A stretch of DNA of 46,685 bases from Emticicia sp. (GTDB lineage: Bacteria > Bacteroidota > Bacteroidia > Cytophagales > Spirosomataceae), in assembly GCA_017495105.1 (NCBI GenBank), contig JAFEIL010000167.1:1-46685 (forward strand), written 5' to 3'. The notes beneath the pieces are model-generated. The model was given only the letters and a program-made list of their open reading frames with translations, made no database searches and was not told the origin of the DNA. Positions 35,974 through 44,309 of this stretch are shown piece by piece. Position 1 is the stretch's first letter, and every line of letters starts with the position of its first letter. The position numbers and the translations under genes were made by a program.

Positions 35974-35994
35974 TTTACGAATTACGAATTAAGA
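35974..35994 (-). repeat. Three near-identical heptamers upstream of eda
   Basis: The plus-strand units are TTTACGA, ATTACGA, ATTAAGA, ending about ten bases before the eda start codon on the minus strand. It is comparable to the heptamer run before lhgO. Confidence 0.55.
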
Positions 35995-36050
35995 ATAAAA
36001 ATCACAAGAATTTAACCAAAAATTCGTAAATCATCATTCATGATTTTTTA

Positions 36051-37058
36051 TCATCTTCTTAACCTGCCAGATTTATCTCCGCTCATTACTGCTTCTACTT
36101 CTGGTACAGTCACTAAATTTTGGTCACCTTCGATAGTGTGTTTCAGTGCTGCTGCAGCCGTTCCAAATTGCAATGATTTCAAGTCATCTTTCAACACAAT
36201 TTGTCCGTAAATAAAACCACCTAAAAACGCATCTCCAGTACCAATTCTATCTACTATATGGGTAATATCTTGATAACCAGTCTCTATTAATTCTTCACCA
36301 TTCCACATTTTAGCAGAATATTGATTGTGCGAAGCACTTACTTGAATGCGGTCGGTATCAATTACTTTCTTAATGGTCGGGTAAGCTTCAGTTAACATTT
36401 TACAAGCCTCCACAAATTTTCCTTTTTCAGCTGTTACTTGCAGACCAAAAATCTCTTCGATATTTTTGCGACTTGCCAAAATAATATCTGAATAAGATGC
36501 CAATTCTGGCAGAATCTCTTGTGGAGTTTTACCATATTTCCACAAATTGCTGCGATAATAAATATCTGACGATACAGTAAGGCCTAATTTTTTAGCAGCT
36601 TTTACGGCATCTAAACATGCCTTTGCAGCACCTTCCGAAATAGCCGGCGTAATTCCACACCAGTGAAACCAATCAGCACCTGCCAAGATTTTCTCCCAGT
36701 CGAAATGGTCGGGATTGATGTTCGCAAATGACGAATCGGCACGGTCATACACAATCTGACTGGCACGCATTACTGCCCCTGTTTCTAAGAAAAACACTCC
36801 TACTCTATCGCCTTCCAGCACAACATGAGAAGTATCAATGTCTAATTGTCGCAAAAAAGCCTTTGCTTTTTGCCCCATCAGGTTGTTCGGAAATGTTGTT
36901 ACGTGAGCAGCTTCAAACCCAAATTTCACGAGCGATGCCCCAACGTTCATTTCTGTACCACCAAAAGTAGCATTAAACGATGTTGCTTGTTCGAGTTTCT
37001 GAAAATTGGGTGTCGAGAGGCGAAGAAGTACTTCACCGAAAGTTACTATTTTTGGCAT
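36051..37058 (-). CDS. kdgK: 2-keto-3-deoxygluconate kinase (PfkB family)
   Basis: A 335-residue ribokinase-fold sugar kinase. The N-terminal substrate region reads FGEVLLRLSTPN and NATFGGTEMNVGASLVKFGF. The C-terminal PfkB signature with the catalytic Asp is in DRIGTGDAFLGGFIYG. It phosphorylates 2-keto-3-deoxygluconate to KDPG with ATP. The assignment to KDG rather than another sugar comes from similarity of the N-terminus and from being between uxuA, which makes KDG, and eda, which uses KDPG. It lies 64 bases downstream of uxuA. Confidence 0.9.
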   Translation of the reverse strand: MPKIVTFGEVLLRLSTPNFQKLEQATSFNATFGGTEMNVGASLVKFGFEAAHVTTFPNNLMGQKAKAFLRQLDIDTSHVVLEGDRVGVFFLETGAVMRASQIVYDRADSSFANINPDHFDWEKILAGADWFHWCGITPAISEGAAKACLDAVKAAKKLGLTVSSDIYYRSNLWKYGKTPQEILPELASYSDIILASRKNIEEIFGLQVTAEKGKFVEACKMLTEAYPTIKKVIDTDRIQVSASHNQYSAKMWNGEELIETGYQDITHIVDRIGTGDAFLGGFIYGQIVLKDDLKSLQFGTAAAALKHTIEGDQNLVTVPEVEAVMSGDKSGRLRR

Positions 37059-37122
37059 GAAATCAATGATTGAATGAATAATTTATTGAATGAGTGAATG
37101 TATATTAAACTCAAACAATTTC

Positions 37123-38310
37123 CTATAAACCTCTTATTATACCTAATTCTAAACCTCTTAGCTCGGCCAAACCACGTAAACGACCGATAGCAGTATAACC
37201 AGGATTTGTGCGTTTATTGGCATTCAAATCATCGAGCATTTTGTGGCCGTGGTCCGGGCGGAATGGTAATCTGTAATCTTCACGACCTTCACTTACTCTT
37301 CGATTTTGTTCCAAAACCAAAGCTTTCATTACGCCATACATATCTACATCGCCATCTAAGTGGTCAGCTTCGTAAAAATTCCCTTCGGCGTCACGTTTAG
37401 TTGCTCGCAAATGTATGAAGTTTATTCGATTTCCTAGTCTTTCGACCATTCCTGCCAAATCGTTATCGGCACGCACACCATAGCTCCCTGTGCAGAAACA
37501 AAGTCCATTAAACTTACTCTCGGCTGCTTCCAGCAATAATTTTGCATCAGTTTCGGTACTCACTACCCGTGGCAAACCCAAAATCGGATAAGGCGGGTCG
37601 TCGGGGTGAATCGCCAATAATACACCTGCTTGTTCGGCTACTGGTGTAATTTCTTGCAAGAAAGAATAAAGGTTTTGGCGTAATTCTTTGTCTCCAATAT
37701 ATTTATAAGTATCAAGCGTATCTCTAAAGGCCTCAATCGTAAAACTTTCTTCGCTTCCTGGTAAGCCCGCAATGATATTTCTGGTCAGACGGTTTACATC
37801 AGCTTCACTTGCACTTTCAAACCATGCTTTTGCTTTAGCAACTTGAGCTTCTGAGTATGATTTTTCGGCATTTGTTCTCTTCAAAATATACATTTCAAAA
37901 GCACAAAACTCTGTCATATCGAAACGCAAGGCTTTCGAACCATCAGACAATTCAAAATCTAAGTCGGTGCGAGTCCAATCCAAAATCGGCATGAAATTAT
38001 AGCAAACCGTATCAATACCACATTCGGCCAGGTTCACGAGGCTTTCTTTATAATTTTCGATATATTGCTTATAATTTCCCGAAGCCTTTTTGATATCTTC
38101 GTGTACAGGCACACTTTCCACGACCGACCAAACCAAACCATTACTTTCGATGAGAGATTTACGGGCTTGAATTTCTGCTTTTGTCCAAACCTGACCGTTT
38201 GGAATATGATGAAGTGCCGAAACAATGCCAGTTGCCCCAGCTTGTCGAACATCGGATAAACTTACGGGGTCATTAGGGCCAAACCAACGCCATGTTTGCT
38301 CAAGAGCCAT
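37123..38310 (-). CDS. uxuA: Mannonate dehydratase
   Basis: A 395-residue enzyme whose start [20 protein letters not shown] and following [18 protein letters not shown] are diagnostic of UxuA. Further conserved stretches are [38 protein letters not shown] and [14 protein letters not shown], which carry the metal and catalytic residues. It dehydrates D-mannonate to 2-keto-3-deoxygluconate, using Mn2+ or Fe2+. It is the first gene of uxuA-kdgK-eda. A promoter (38338-38368) matching TTGG-N19-TATTTTTG precedes it. Confidence 0.95.
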   Translation of the reverse strand: MALEQTWRWFGPNDPVSLSDVRQAGATGIVSALHHIPNGQVWTKAEIQARKSLIESNGLVWSVVESVPVHEDIKKASGNYKQYIENYKESLVNLAECGIDTVCYNFMPILDWTRTDLDFELSDGSKALRFDMTEFCAFEMYILKRTNAEKSYSEAQVAKAKAWFESASEADVNRLTRNIIAGLPGSEESFTIEAFRDTLDTYKYIGDKELRQNLYSFLQEITPVAEQAGVLLAIHPDDPPYPILGLPRVVSTETDAKLLLEAAESKFNGLCFCTGSYGVRADNDLAGMVERLGNRINFIHLRATKRDAEGNFYEADHLDGDVDMYGVMKALVLEQNRRVSEGREDYRLPFRPDHGHKMLDDLNANKRTNPGYTAIGRLRGLAELRGLELGIIRGL

Positions 38311-38337
38311 ATTTTTGAAAATTGAAATAAATGATTT

Positions 38338-38368
38338 ACAAAAATATAACTAAGGCGAGAAGTCTCCA
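38338..38368 (-). promoter_or_regulatory. Promoter of the uxuA-kdgK-eda unit
   Basis: On the minus strand TTGG (38368-38365), a 19-base spacer and TATTTTTG (38345-38338) match the Bacteroidota promoter. The -7 box is 27 bases before the uxuA ATG. Confidence 0.55.
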
Positions 38369-38512
38369 ACTAATATTTTGTCAGGAACAAATACTTTTTT
38401 GACAGTATCGCCCAGTAATATATCAAAAACTTGACAGGAGGTTGTACAAATCAAATTTTAAATATAATTTTTACGAGAAATTAGAAAAGCTGTCAATTTT
38501 TTCTACTTAATA

Positions 38513-38544
38513 TTTGGAAATAAAAAAACAGACGTGCATCTTTG
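38513..38544 (+). promoter_or_regulatory. Promoter of the tRNA-Val genes
   Basis: TTTG (38513-38516), a 20-base spacer and CATCTTTG (38537-38544, one change from TA-nn-TTTG). The tRNA begins 36 bases later. Confidence 0.6.
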
Positions 38545-38579
38545 CAGTCCCAAACAGAAAAGTAGTTTGTTTGCGAAAA

Positions 38580-38654
38580 GGGAGTTTAGCTCAGCTGGTT
38601 CAGAGCACCTGCCTTACAAGCAGGGGGTCACTGGTTCGAACCCAGTAATTCCCA
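38580..38654 (+). tRNA. tRNA-Val(TAC), copy 1
   Basis: A 75-base cloverleaf. Acceptor GGGAGTT pairs with AATTCCC (one G-T wobble), D stem GCTC/GAGC, anticodon stem CCTGC/GCAGG with loop CTTACAA (anticodon TAC), T arm ACTGG-TTCGAAC-CCAGT, and discriminator A. CCA is not encoded. Confidence 0.96.
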
Positions 38655-38683
38655 CTCTTTTCAAGAAAATTATAATGTGTTAT

Positions 38684-38758
38684 GGGAGTTTAGCTCAGCT
38701 GGTTCAGAGCACCTGCCTTACAAGCAGGGGGTCACTGGTTCGAACCCAGTAATTCCCA
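38684..38758 (+). tRNA. tRNA-Val(TAC), copy 2
   Basis: Identical to copy 1 over all 75 bases, 29 bases downstream. The two are evidently co-transcribed from the promoter at 38513 and end in the terminator at 38761. Confidence 0.96.
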
Positions 38759-38760
38759 CA

Positions 38761-38787
38761 AGCCTCAGAGAAATCTGAGGCTTTTTT
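38761..38787 (+). terminator. Terminator of the tRNA-Val transcript
   Basis: AGCCTCAGA, loop GAAA, TCTGAGGCT, then TTTTT. The same stem and loop recur at 39003-39034. Confidence 0.9.
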
Positions 38788-38877
38788 ATTGAAGTTTTTT
38801 GAGAAAAACATTTTGAATATTGGGTCGCTAAATCGAAGCGATTCGTCGCACCGTCGATATGTCGAACCATCAGTAAT
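38776..38877 (+). repeat. Tandem 102-bp unit A with decayed tRNA 3' end
   Basis: It begins at TGAGGCTTTTTTATTG and ends CAGTAAT. It differs from unit B at four positions only. Its last part, GTCGAACC...CAGTAATTCCCACA, matches the T-arm loop and 3' acceptor strand of the tRNA-Val genes, while the 5' half of a tRNA is missing. Confidence 0.85.
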
Positions 38878-38900
38878 TCCCACAAAGTTTTGGGTAAATT

Positions 38901-39002
38901 TGAGGCTTTTTTATTGAAGTTTTTTGAGAAAAACATTTTGAGTATTGGGTCGTTGAGTCGAAGCGATTCGTCGCACCGTCGATATGTCGAACCATCAGTA
39001 AT
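38901..39002 (+). repeat. Tandem 102-bp unit B
   Basis: 98 of 102 bases match unit A at an offset of 125. The left arm of the terminator stem is replaced before this copy (38885-38900), so the hairpin seen before unit A is lost here. The tRNA-like tail is cut after AGTAAT. Confidence 0.85.
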
Positions 39003-39034
39003 AAAAAAGCCTCAGAGAAATCTGAGGCTTTTTT
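39003..39034. terminator. Second copy of the tRNA-type terminator
   Basis: AAAAAAGCCTCAGA, loop GAAA, TCTGAGGCTTTTTT. It is identical in stem and loop to the one after tRNA copy 2 and has an A-run on its left, so it could act in both directions. Confidence 0.85.
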
Positions 39035-39253
39035 ATTACTGTTTTAGGTTTAAAAATCTTCTTTTCAGCAAGCCGAATCATTTTAGCCATAAAACTCCCC
39101 TTTTTACGAATATTTTTATAGAAAACTAATGATTTAACCGAAAAAAAATCCTACCTTTGCACCCTAATTTGAAAAGGAGTGTTTCCTATACTTTATATAA
39201 GCACTTCATTACAAGAGACTTACAAAATCAAAAAAATAATTTAAAACAAAAAA
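39035..39253. other. Spacer and fusA leader
   Basis: 219 bases without a gene. TACCTTTG (39152-39159) is a perfect -7 box, leaving a leader of about 90 bases that is A-rich near the start codon and has no Shine-Dalgarno match at the usual distance. Confidence 0.5.
39152..39159 (+). promoter_or_regulatory. Candidate -7 box (TACCTTTG) for fusA
   Basis: TACCTTTGCA is a strong form of the Bacteroidota -7 element. The -33 position shows no TTTG at 19-21 bases. Confidence 0.5.
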
Positions 39254-41341
39254 ATGGCACGTGATTTAAAGTACACAAGAAATATTGGTATTGCTGCCCA
39301 CATTGATGCGGGAAAGACTACCACTACTGAGCGTATCCTTTACTATGCTGGTGTAAGCCACAAAATTGGTGAGGTACACGATGGTGCAGCAACGATGGAC
39401 TGGATGGAGCAAGAGCAAGAAAGAGGTATCACGATTACTTCGGCAGCAACAACAGTTGATTGGGACTACCGTGGTGACAAATACCATATTAACATCATTG
39501 ATACACCTGGTCACGTTGACTTTACTGTTGAGGTAAACCGTTCGTTACGTGTATTGGATGGTCTTGTATTTTTATTTAGTGCGGTTGATGGTGTTGAGCC
39601 ACAATCTGAAACTAACTGGCGTTTAGCTAACAACTATAACGTTGCTCGTTTGGGCTTCGTAAATAAAATGGACCGCTCTGGTGCTGACTTTTTGAACGTG
39701 TGTAAGCAAGTAAAAGAAATGTTGGGTAGCCACGCAGTAGCACTACAATTGCCAATTGGAGCAGAAGATCAATTTAAAGGTGTTGTTGATTTAGTAAACT
39801 TCCGTGGTATCGTTTGGAACGAAGACGACAAAGGTATGACGTTTACTGAAGTTCCGATTCCTGATGATATGTTGGAAGAAGCAACTGAATATCGTGAAAA
39901 ATTACTCGAAGCTGTTGCCGAATTTGACGACACTTTGATGGAAAAATATTTTGAAGACCCAACTTCAATCACTGAGGCTGAAATTTTAGCAGCTCTTCGT
40001 GCAGCAGTTGTTGCGATGAAAGTTGTGCCGATGCTTTGTGGTTCTTCATTCAAAAACAAAGGTGTTCAAACAATGCTCGACTACGTGATGGCTCTATTGC
40101 CTTCACCAATGGATAAACCTGCAATTGTTGGAACAAACCCAGATACTGGCGAAGAAGTAATTCGTCGCCCAACAGAAGATGGTCCATTCTCAGCTTTGGC
40201 ATTTAAAATCGCAACTGACCCTTATGTTGGTCGTTTGTGCTTTATTCGTGCCTATTCTGGTGGTTTAGATGCTGGTTCTTATATCCTAAACAATCGTTCG
40301 GGAAACAAAGAGCGTATCTCTCGTATCTTCCAAATGCACGCTAACAAGCAAAATTCAATCCCAAGATTGGGTGCTGGTGATATTGGTGCGGTTGTTGGTT
40401 TTAAAGATATCAAAACTGGTGATACTTTATCAGATGAGAAAAACCCAATCGTTCTTGAATCAATGGTATTCCCTGAACCAGTAATCGGGTATGCAATTGA
40501 GCCTAAGAAAACTGCTGACCAAGATAATTTCTCGAAAGCAATCACTAAGCTTATTGAAGAAGATCCAACACTTACAGTTGAGTCGAACGAAGAAACAGGT
40601 CAGACTATCATCCGTGGTATGGGTGAGCTTCACCTTGAAATCATCATCGACCGTATGCGTCGTGAGTTTAAAGTAGAAGTAAACCAAGGTGCTCCACAGG
40701 TTGCTTACAAAGAAACGATTACAAAAACTGTCGAACACCGTGAAGTTTACAAGAAACAATCGGGTGGTCGTGGTAAATTTGCCGATATCGTATTTGAAAT
40801 CGGACCAAGAGAAGATGGCAAACAAGGTTTGGAATTTGTAAACAATATTGTGGGTGGTATTATTCCAAAAGAATTTATCCCTGCGGTTCAGAAAGGATTT
40901 GAGCAAGCTATGGTAAATGGCCCATTGGCTGGTTTCCCAGTTGACTCAATGAAAGTTCGTTTGTTCCATGGTTCTTACCACGATGTCGATTCAGATTCAT
41001 TATCTTTCGAACTTGCTGGACGTATGGGCTTTAAAGAAGCTGCTCGTCAGGCTGGCCCGAAAATTCTTGAACCAATCATGGCAGTTGAGGTAATCACTCC
41101 AGACGAATATACTGGTCCTATCACTGGTGACTTAAATCGTCGTCGTGGTATGATGAAAGGTATGGATACAAAAGCTGGTTCACAGGTAATCAAAGCGGAT
41201 GTGCCTTTATCAGAATTATTCGGTTATGTAACTGACCTTCGTACAATGTCATCTGGTCGTGCAACGGCTAACTTGACATTTGACCACTACGAAATCGTAC
41301 CTCAAAACATTGCTGACGGAATTGCTAAGAAAAATGCTTAA
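39254..41341 (+). CDS. fusA: Translation elongation factor G
   Basis: A 695-residue EF-G of normal length. The GTPase motifs are G1 AHIDAGKT (15-22), G2 RGITIT, G3 DTPGHVD and G4 NKMD. Domains II-V follow, with the domain IV loop region around GGRGKFADI and the C-terminal [23 protein letters not shown] drives ribosome translocation and, with RRF, ribosome recycling. The gene stands alone here, next to tRNA-Val genes and without rpsL, rpsG or tuf. The sequence looks like canonical EF-G rather than a divergent paralogue, but a second copy elsewhere cannot be excluded. Confidence 0.97.
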   Translation: MARDLKYTRNIGIAAHIDAGKTTTTERILYYAGVSHKIGEVHDGAATMDWMEQEQERGITITSAATTVDWDYRGDKYHINIIDTPGHVDFTVEVNRSLRVLDGLVFLFSAVDGVEPQSETNWRLANNYNVARLGFVNKMDRSGADFLNVCKQVKEMLGSHAVALQLPIGAEDQFKGVVDLVNFRGIVWNEDDKGMTFTEVPIPDDMLEEATEYREKLLEAVAEFDDTLMEKYFEDPTSITEAEILAALRAAVVAMKVVPMLCGSSFKNKGVQTMLDYVMALLPSPMDKPAIVGTNPDTGEEVIRRPTEDGPFSALAFKIATDPYVGRLCFIRAYSGGLDAGSYILNNRSGNKERISRIFQMHANKQNSIPRLGAGDIGAVVGFKDIKTGDTLSDEKNPIVLESMVFPEPVIGYAIEPKKTADQDNFSKAITKLIEEDPTLTVESNEETGQTIIRGMGELHLEIIIDRMRREFKVEVNQGAPQVAYKETITKTVEHREVYKKQSGGRGKFADIVFEIGPREDGKQGLEFVNNIVGGIIPKEFIPAVQKGFEQAMVNGPLAGFPVDSMKVRLFHGSYHDVDSDSLSFELAGRMGFKEAARQAGPKILEPIMAVEVITPDEYTGPITGDLNRRRGMMKGMDTKAGSQVIKADVPLSELFGYVTDLRTMSSGRATANLTFDHYEIVPQNIADGIAKKNA

Positions 41342-41364
41342 TTACTCGGGTAATGTCTAATTAT

Positions 41365-41402
41365 AAAAAAATCCTCTGTTAGCAATAACAGGGGATTTTT
41401 TG
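41365..41402. terminator. Terminator between fusA and pcaF
   Basis: AAAAAAATCCTCTGTTA, loop GCAA, TAACAGGGGATTTTTT. The stem is continuous with one T-G wobble. A and T runs flank both sides, suiting both converging genes. Confidence 0.88.
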
Positions 41403-41531
41403 TTGGATAGTTAGGCTTATGCAATACGCCCCTACACTCATTGACCAAGAAAATTGAAGATTTATGATGATTGTTGGTTTTTAATGGTTTGTCGCTGGGA
41501 TACAAACAAATCCGCAGTCAATATTCTTTCT

Positions 41532-42740
41532 CTACACTTTTTCAACAATTACGGCATAACCCATACCCACTCCTACGCACATGGCGGCAAGTGCGTAACG
41601 TTTGTTGGCTCTAATTAGTTGATTTACAGCCGATTGAATAATACGAGTTCCTGACATGCCCAACGGATGACCAAGAGCAATTGCTCCACCATTTGGATTT
41701 ATTCTGACATCGTCATCGGCCAAACCTAAATTTCTTGAAACAGCCAAACATTGAGCAGCGAAAGCTTCATTAAACTCAATTACATCTATCTCATTTAAAG
41801 TCAAACCTGCTTTTTTGAGTGCTTTTTGAGTTGCTCCCACAGGACCAATACCCATAATACGTGGCTCTACTCCCACTACTGCCGAAGATACAATTCTTGC
41901 TTTTGGTGTAAGATTATAGCTTTTTACGGCATTTTCTGAGGCAATGTACATCGCTGCCGCACCATCATTTAAGCCAGAAGCATTTCCTGCTGTGACAGTT
42001 CCACCATCTTTTTTGAAAGATGCTTTTAATTTAGCCAAACCTTCTAAAGAAGAGTTTCCTTTTATAAATTCATCTTTAGCGAAAAGCGTTATATTACCTT
42101 TTCTGTCAGTCAATTCAACACCTATGATTTCTTCAGCTAAAATACCATTTTGTTGAGCAGCGAAAGCTTTTTGTTGCGAACGAAATGCAAATAAATCTTG
42201 GTCTTCACGACTGATATTATATATTTCAGCTAAATTTTCGGCCGTAATTCCCATGGCATCAGTACCATACAATTTATTCATTAAAGGATTAATGAAACGC
42301 CAACCAAAACTCGAATCGTACATTTGCATATCGCCACCAAAAGGCTTAGCTGATTTACTTATCACCATTGGCCCACGAGTCATGTGTTCTATTCCTCCAG
42401 CAATAAAAACTTCCCCATCACCTGCTTTAATAGCACGATTGGCGTGAATAACGGCCGACATTCCCGATGAACATAAGCGATTGACGGTTTCTCCTGGAAC
42501 TGTATAAGGTAAACCCGCTAAGAGCAAAGCCATACGAGCTACATTTCGGTTGTCTTCACCAGCTTGATTATGGCAACCCAAAATCAGGTCTTCGATAGCT
42601 TCGAGTGGGATATTGGGGTTTCTTTTAATTAATTCTTTGATAGGCAAAGCTGCCAAATCATCGGCACGCACTGGCGATAAACTTCCGCCAAAACTACCAA
42701 CTGGCGTGCGAATGGCATCAATTATGTATGATTCTTTCAT
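41532..42740 (-). CDS. pcaF: 3-oxoadipyl-CoA thiolase / acetyl-CoA acyltransferase
   Basis: A 402-residue thiolase. The nucleophile Cys90 lies in VNRLCSSGMSAV, the His in ALGHPLGMSGTR and the second Cys in AAMCVGVGMGYA. In the middle are the substrate-loop GGIEHMTRGP and EFNEAFAAQ. The assignment to the beta-ketoadipate enzyme, which splits 3-oxoadipyl-CoA into succinyl-CoA and acetyl-CoA, comes from GCHNQAGEDNRNVARMA near the N-terminus and from the operon. On motif alone an acetyl-CoA acyltransferase of fatty-acid oxidation is possible. It is the last gene of the pca operon, 80 bases after the CoA-transferase gene. Confidence 0.9.
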   Translation of the reverse strand: MKESYIIDAIRTPVGSFGGSLSPVRADDLAALPIKELIKRNPNIPLEAIEDLILGCHNQAGEDNRNVARMALLLAGLPYTVPGETVNRLCSSGMSAVIHANRAIKAGDGEVFIAGGIEHMTRGPMVISKSAKPFGGDMQMYDSSFGWRFINPLMNKLYGTDAMGITAENLAEIYNISREDQDLFAFRSQQKAFAAQQNGILAEEIIGVELTDRKGNITLFAKDEFIKGNSSLEGLAKLKASFKKDGGTVTAGNASGLNDGAAAMYIASENAVKSYNLTPKARIVSSAVVGVEPRIMGIGPVGATQKALKKAGLTLNEIDVIEFNEAFAAQCLAVSRNLGLADDDVRINPNGGAIALGHPLGMSGTRIIQSAVNQLIRANKRYALAAMCVGVGMGYAVIVEKV

Positions 42741-42820
42741 TTATCTTTACAATTAGCACGCTGATAACGCAAATGTTCCAACGCTGATTCTAACGGATTT
42801 TACTTCTTAAAAATTAATTA
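42741..42820 (-). repeat. Repeat-like spacer inside the pca operon
   Basis: On the gene strand the spacer reads ATCCGTTAGAATCAGCGTTG followed by TGCGTTATCAGCGTGCTAAT. The two ATCAGCGT segments are direct repeats. The wording resembles dispersed ATCAGCG-type intergenic repeats I have seen in this phylum. Confidence 0.4.
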
Positions 42821-44167
42821 TTAATCTAAGTTAATCTCAAAATTAGCACTTGTTTTAGCTTTTACTTCTTCCAAAGTTACATTTGGCATTAGACCAATAA
42901 GAGTCAATTTGCCTTCTGGATAGGCAAAAACTGCTAAATCTGTAATAATCATGCTTACTACTCCAGATGCCGTTAATGGAAGAACACAAGATGGTACAAT
43001 TTTAGGTGAACCGTCAGAATTTGTGTGCGTCATGGTGATGATGAGCCTTTTTGCTCCTTTGGCCAAATCCATTGCTCCGCCTACGCCCAAAAGTGGTTTT
43101 CCTGGCACTGCCCAATTGGCCAAGTTTGCCGCTTCGTCACATTCTAAACCTCCCATAATTGCTACGTCGATATGTCCGCCACGAATCATGGCAAACGATT
43201 CGGCACTATCGAAATAGCTACTACCTTGGAGTGGTGTTACGGGAATTTTTCCTGCATTTACAGGATAATTCATTGCTCCACCGCCGTCGGTTGGGACTGG
43301 TCCTACACCAAGCATTCCATTTTCGGTGTGGAGAATAATTCCATGTTCCTCGGTGATTAAATCGGCTACTAAAGTTGGAATCCCAATGCCGAGATTGACA
43401 ACATCGCCTTGCTTCAATTCTTTTAATGCACGTTTCGCCATGTTCATTCTGACTTCATCCACTTTTTTAGAAGACGAAACAGATGCCGATATTCCTAAAT
43501 CTTCGAGTGTGAGCGTGGCTTGTACCAAATAATCTATAAAACAGCCTTGTGTATGTATATTTTCAGGAGCGATTTCGCCAACTGGAACAATTTCTTCAAC
43601 TTCGGCAATGACCAAATCGGCAGCCGTTGCCATTGCTTTATTGAAATTATTTTCGGTCATTCGGTACTGCAAATTGCCTGCGGTATCTGCTCGCCACGCA
43701 CGAATAAACGCCACATTTCCTCTAATTCCTTTGATGAAAACTTGCTCTACGCCATCAATTATTTTTGTTTCTCGGCCTTCAGCAATTTTTGTACCTGCTG
43801 AGGTTGGTGTATAAAATCCACCAATTCCTGCACCACCTGCACGAATTGCTTCGGCCAGCGTTCCTTGTGGTAAAAGTTCAGCTTCAATTATACCTGCTTG
43901 TACGGCTTTTACAGCATTCGGATTTGAGGTAAAAAATGAACCAATTATCTTTTTGAGTTGACCGTTTGCTAAAAGTCTATCGCCACCCAAACCTGGTTCG
44001 CCAGTATTATTACCTATGAAAGTTAGGTTTTTAGTCCCAGTCTCTGCCAAAGAATGCATCAAATGTACTGGATTTCCTGTCATGCCAAAGCCACCTTGTA
44101 AAAGTATGTCACCTTCTTTGACCATCGAAGCGGCCGTTTGCAAATCAATTATAGGAACTTGTTTCAT
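42821..44167 (-). CDS. 3-oxoacid (3-oxoadipate) CoA-transferase, A and B subunits fused
   Basis: A 448-residue single chain containing both halves. The A-type part (about 1-235) has [12 protein letters not shown] and [14 protein letters not shown]. The B-type part (about 240-448) has the CoA-linked catalytic Glu282 in [11 protein letters not shown] and [13 protein letters not shown]-like strands. In most bacteria PcaI and PcaJ (or ScoA/ScoB) are two genes, whereas here they are joined as in animal SCOT. Expected reaction: transfer of CoA from succinyl-CoA to 3-oxoadipate, giving the thiolase substrate. The neighbouring pcaF, pobA and pcaL support this over acetoacetate as the substrate. Confidence 0.9.
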   Translation of the reverse strand: MKQVPIIDLQTAASMVKEGDILLQGGFGMTGNPVHLMHSLAETGTKNLTFIGNNTGEPGLGGDRLLANGQLKKIIGSFFTSNPNAVKAVQAGIIEAELLPQGTLAEAIRAGGAGIGGFYTPTSAGTKIAEGRETKIIDGVEQVFIKGIRGNVAFIRAWRADTAGNLQYRMTENNFNKAMATAADLVIAEVEEIVPVGEIAPENIHTQGCFIDYLVQATLTLEDLGISASVSSSKKVDEVRMNMAKRALKELKQGDVVNLGIGIPTLVADLITEEHGIILHTENGMLGVGPVPTDGGGAMNYPVNAGKIPVTPLQGSSYFDSAESFAMIRGGHIDVAIMGGLECDEAANLANWAVPGKPLLGVGGAMDLAKGAKRLIITMTHTNSDGSPKIVPSCVLPLTASGVVSMIITDLAVFAYPEGKLTLIGLMPNVTLEEVKAKTSANFEINLD

Positions 44168-44181
44168 ATTTTTATTATTTT

Positions 44182-44262
44182 ACCACTAAGTACATTTTAG
44201 AACACATAGCTACACAAAGGAAATCTTAGTGAAACTTTGTGATTCTTGGTGTGCATAGTGGT
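44182..44262. repeat. Imperfect palindromic intergenic element (81 bp) inside the pca operon
   Basis: Ends ACCACTA and TAGTGGT are exact inverted repeats. Inside, CACAAAG (44213-44219) pairs with CTTTGTG (44235-44241). It lies between pobA and the CoA-transferase gene. Confidence 0.6.
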
Positions 44263-44309
44263 TATTTAATACTTTTGGTATATAATTATTAAGTAATTCA
44301 ATTGATAAG

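Noticed and set aside
38534-38752. 72-residue plus-strand frame spanning both tRNA genes
   Set aside because: It translates the two tRNAs themselves (SSAGSEHLPYKQGVTGSNPV is the typical tRNA artefact).
38718-38936. 72-residue minus-strand frame ending in GITGFEPVTPCL
   Set aside because: The C-terminal part is the antisense of tRNA-Val copy 2 and the rest is antisense of the tandem repeat. It is a known type of false gene call over tRNA genes.
38776-39002. CRISPR-like array
   Set aside because: Only two units of 102 bp with a short gap, no regular short spacers and no cas genes. This is a tandem duplication tied to tRNA tails.
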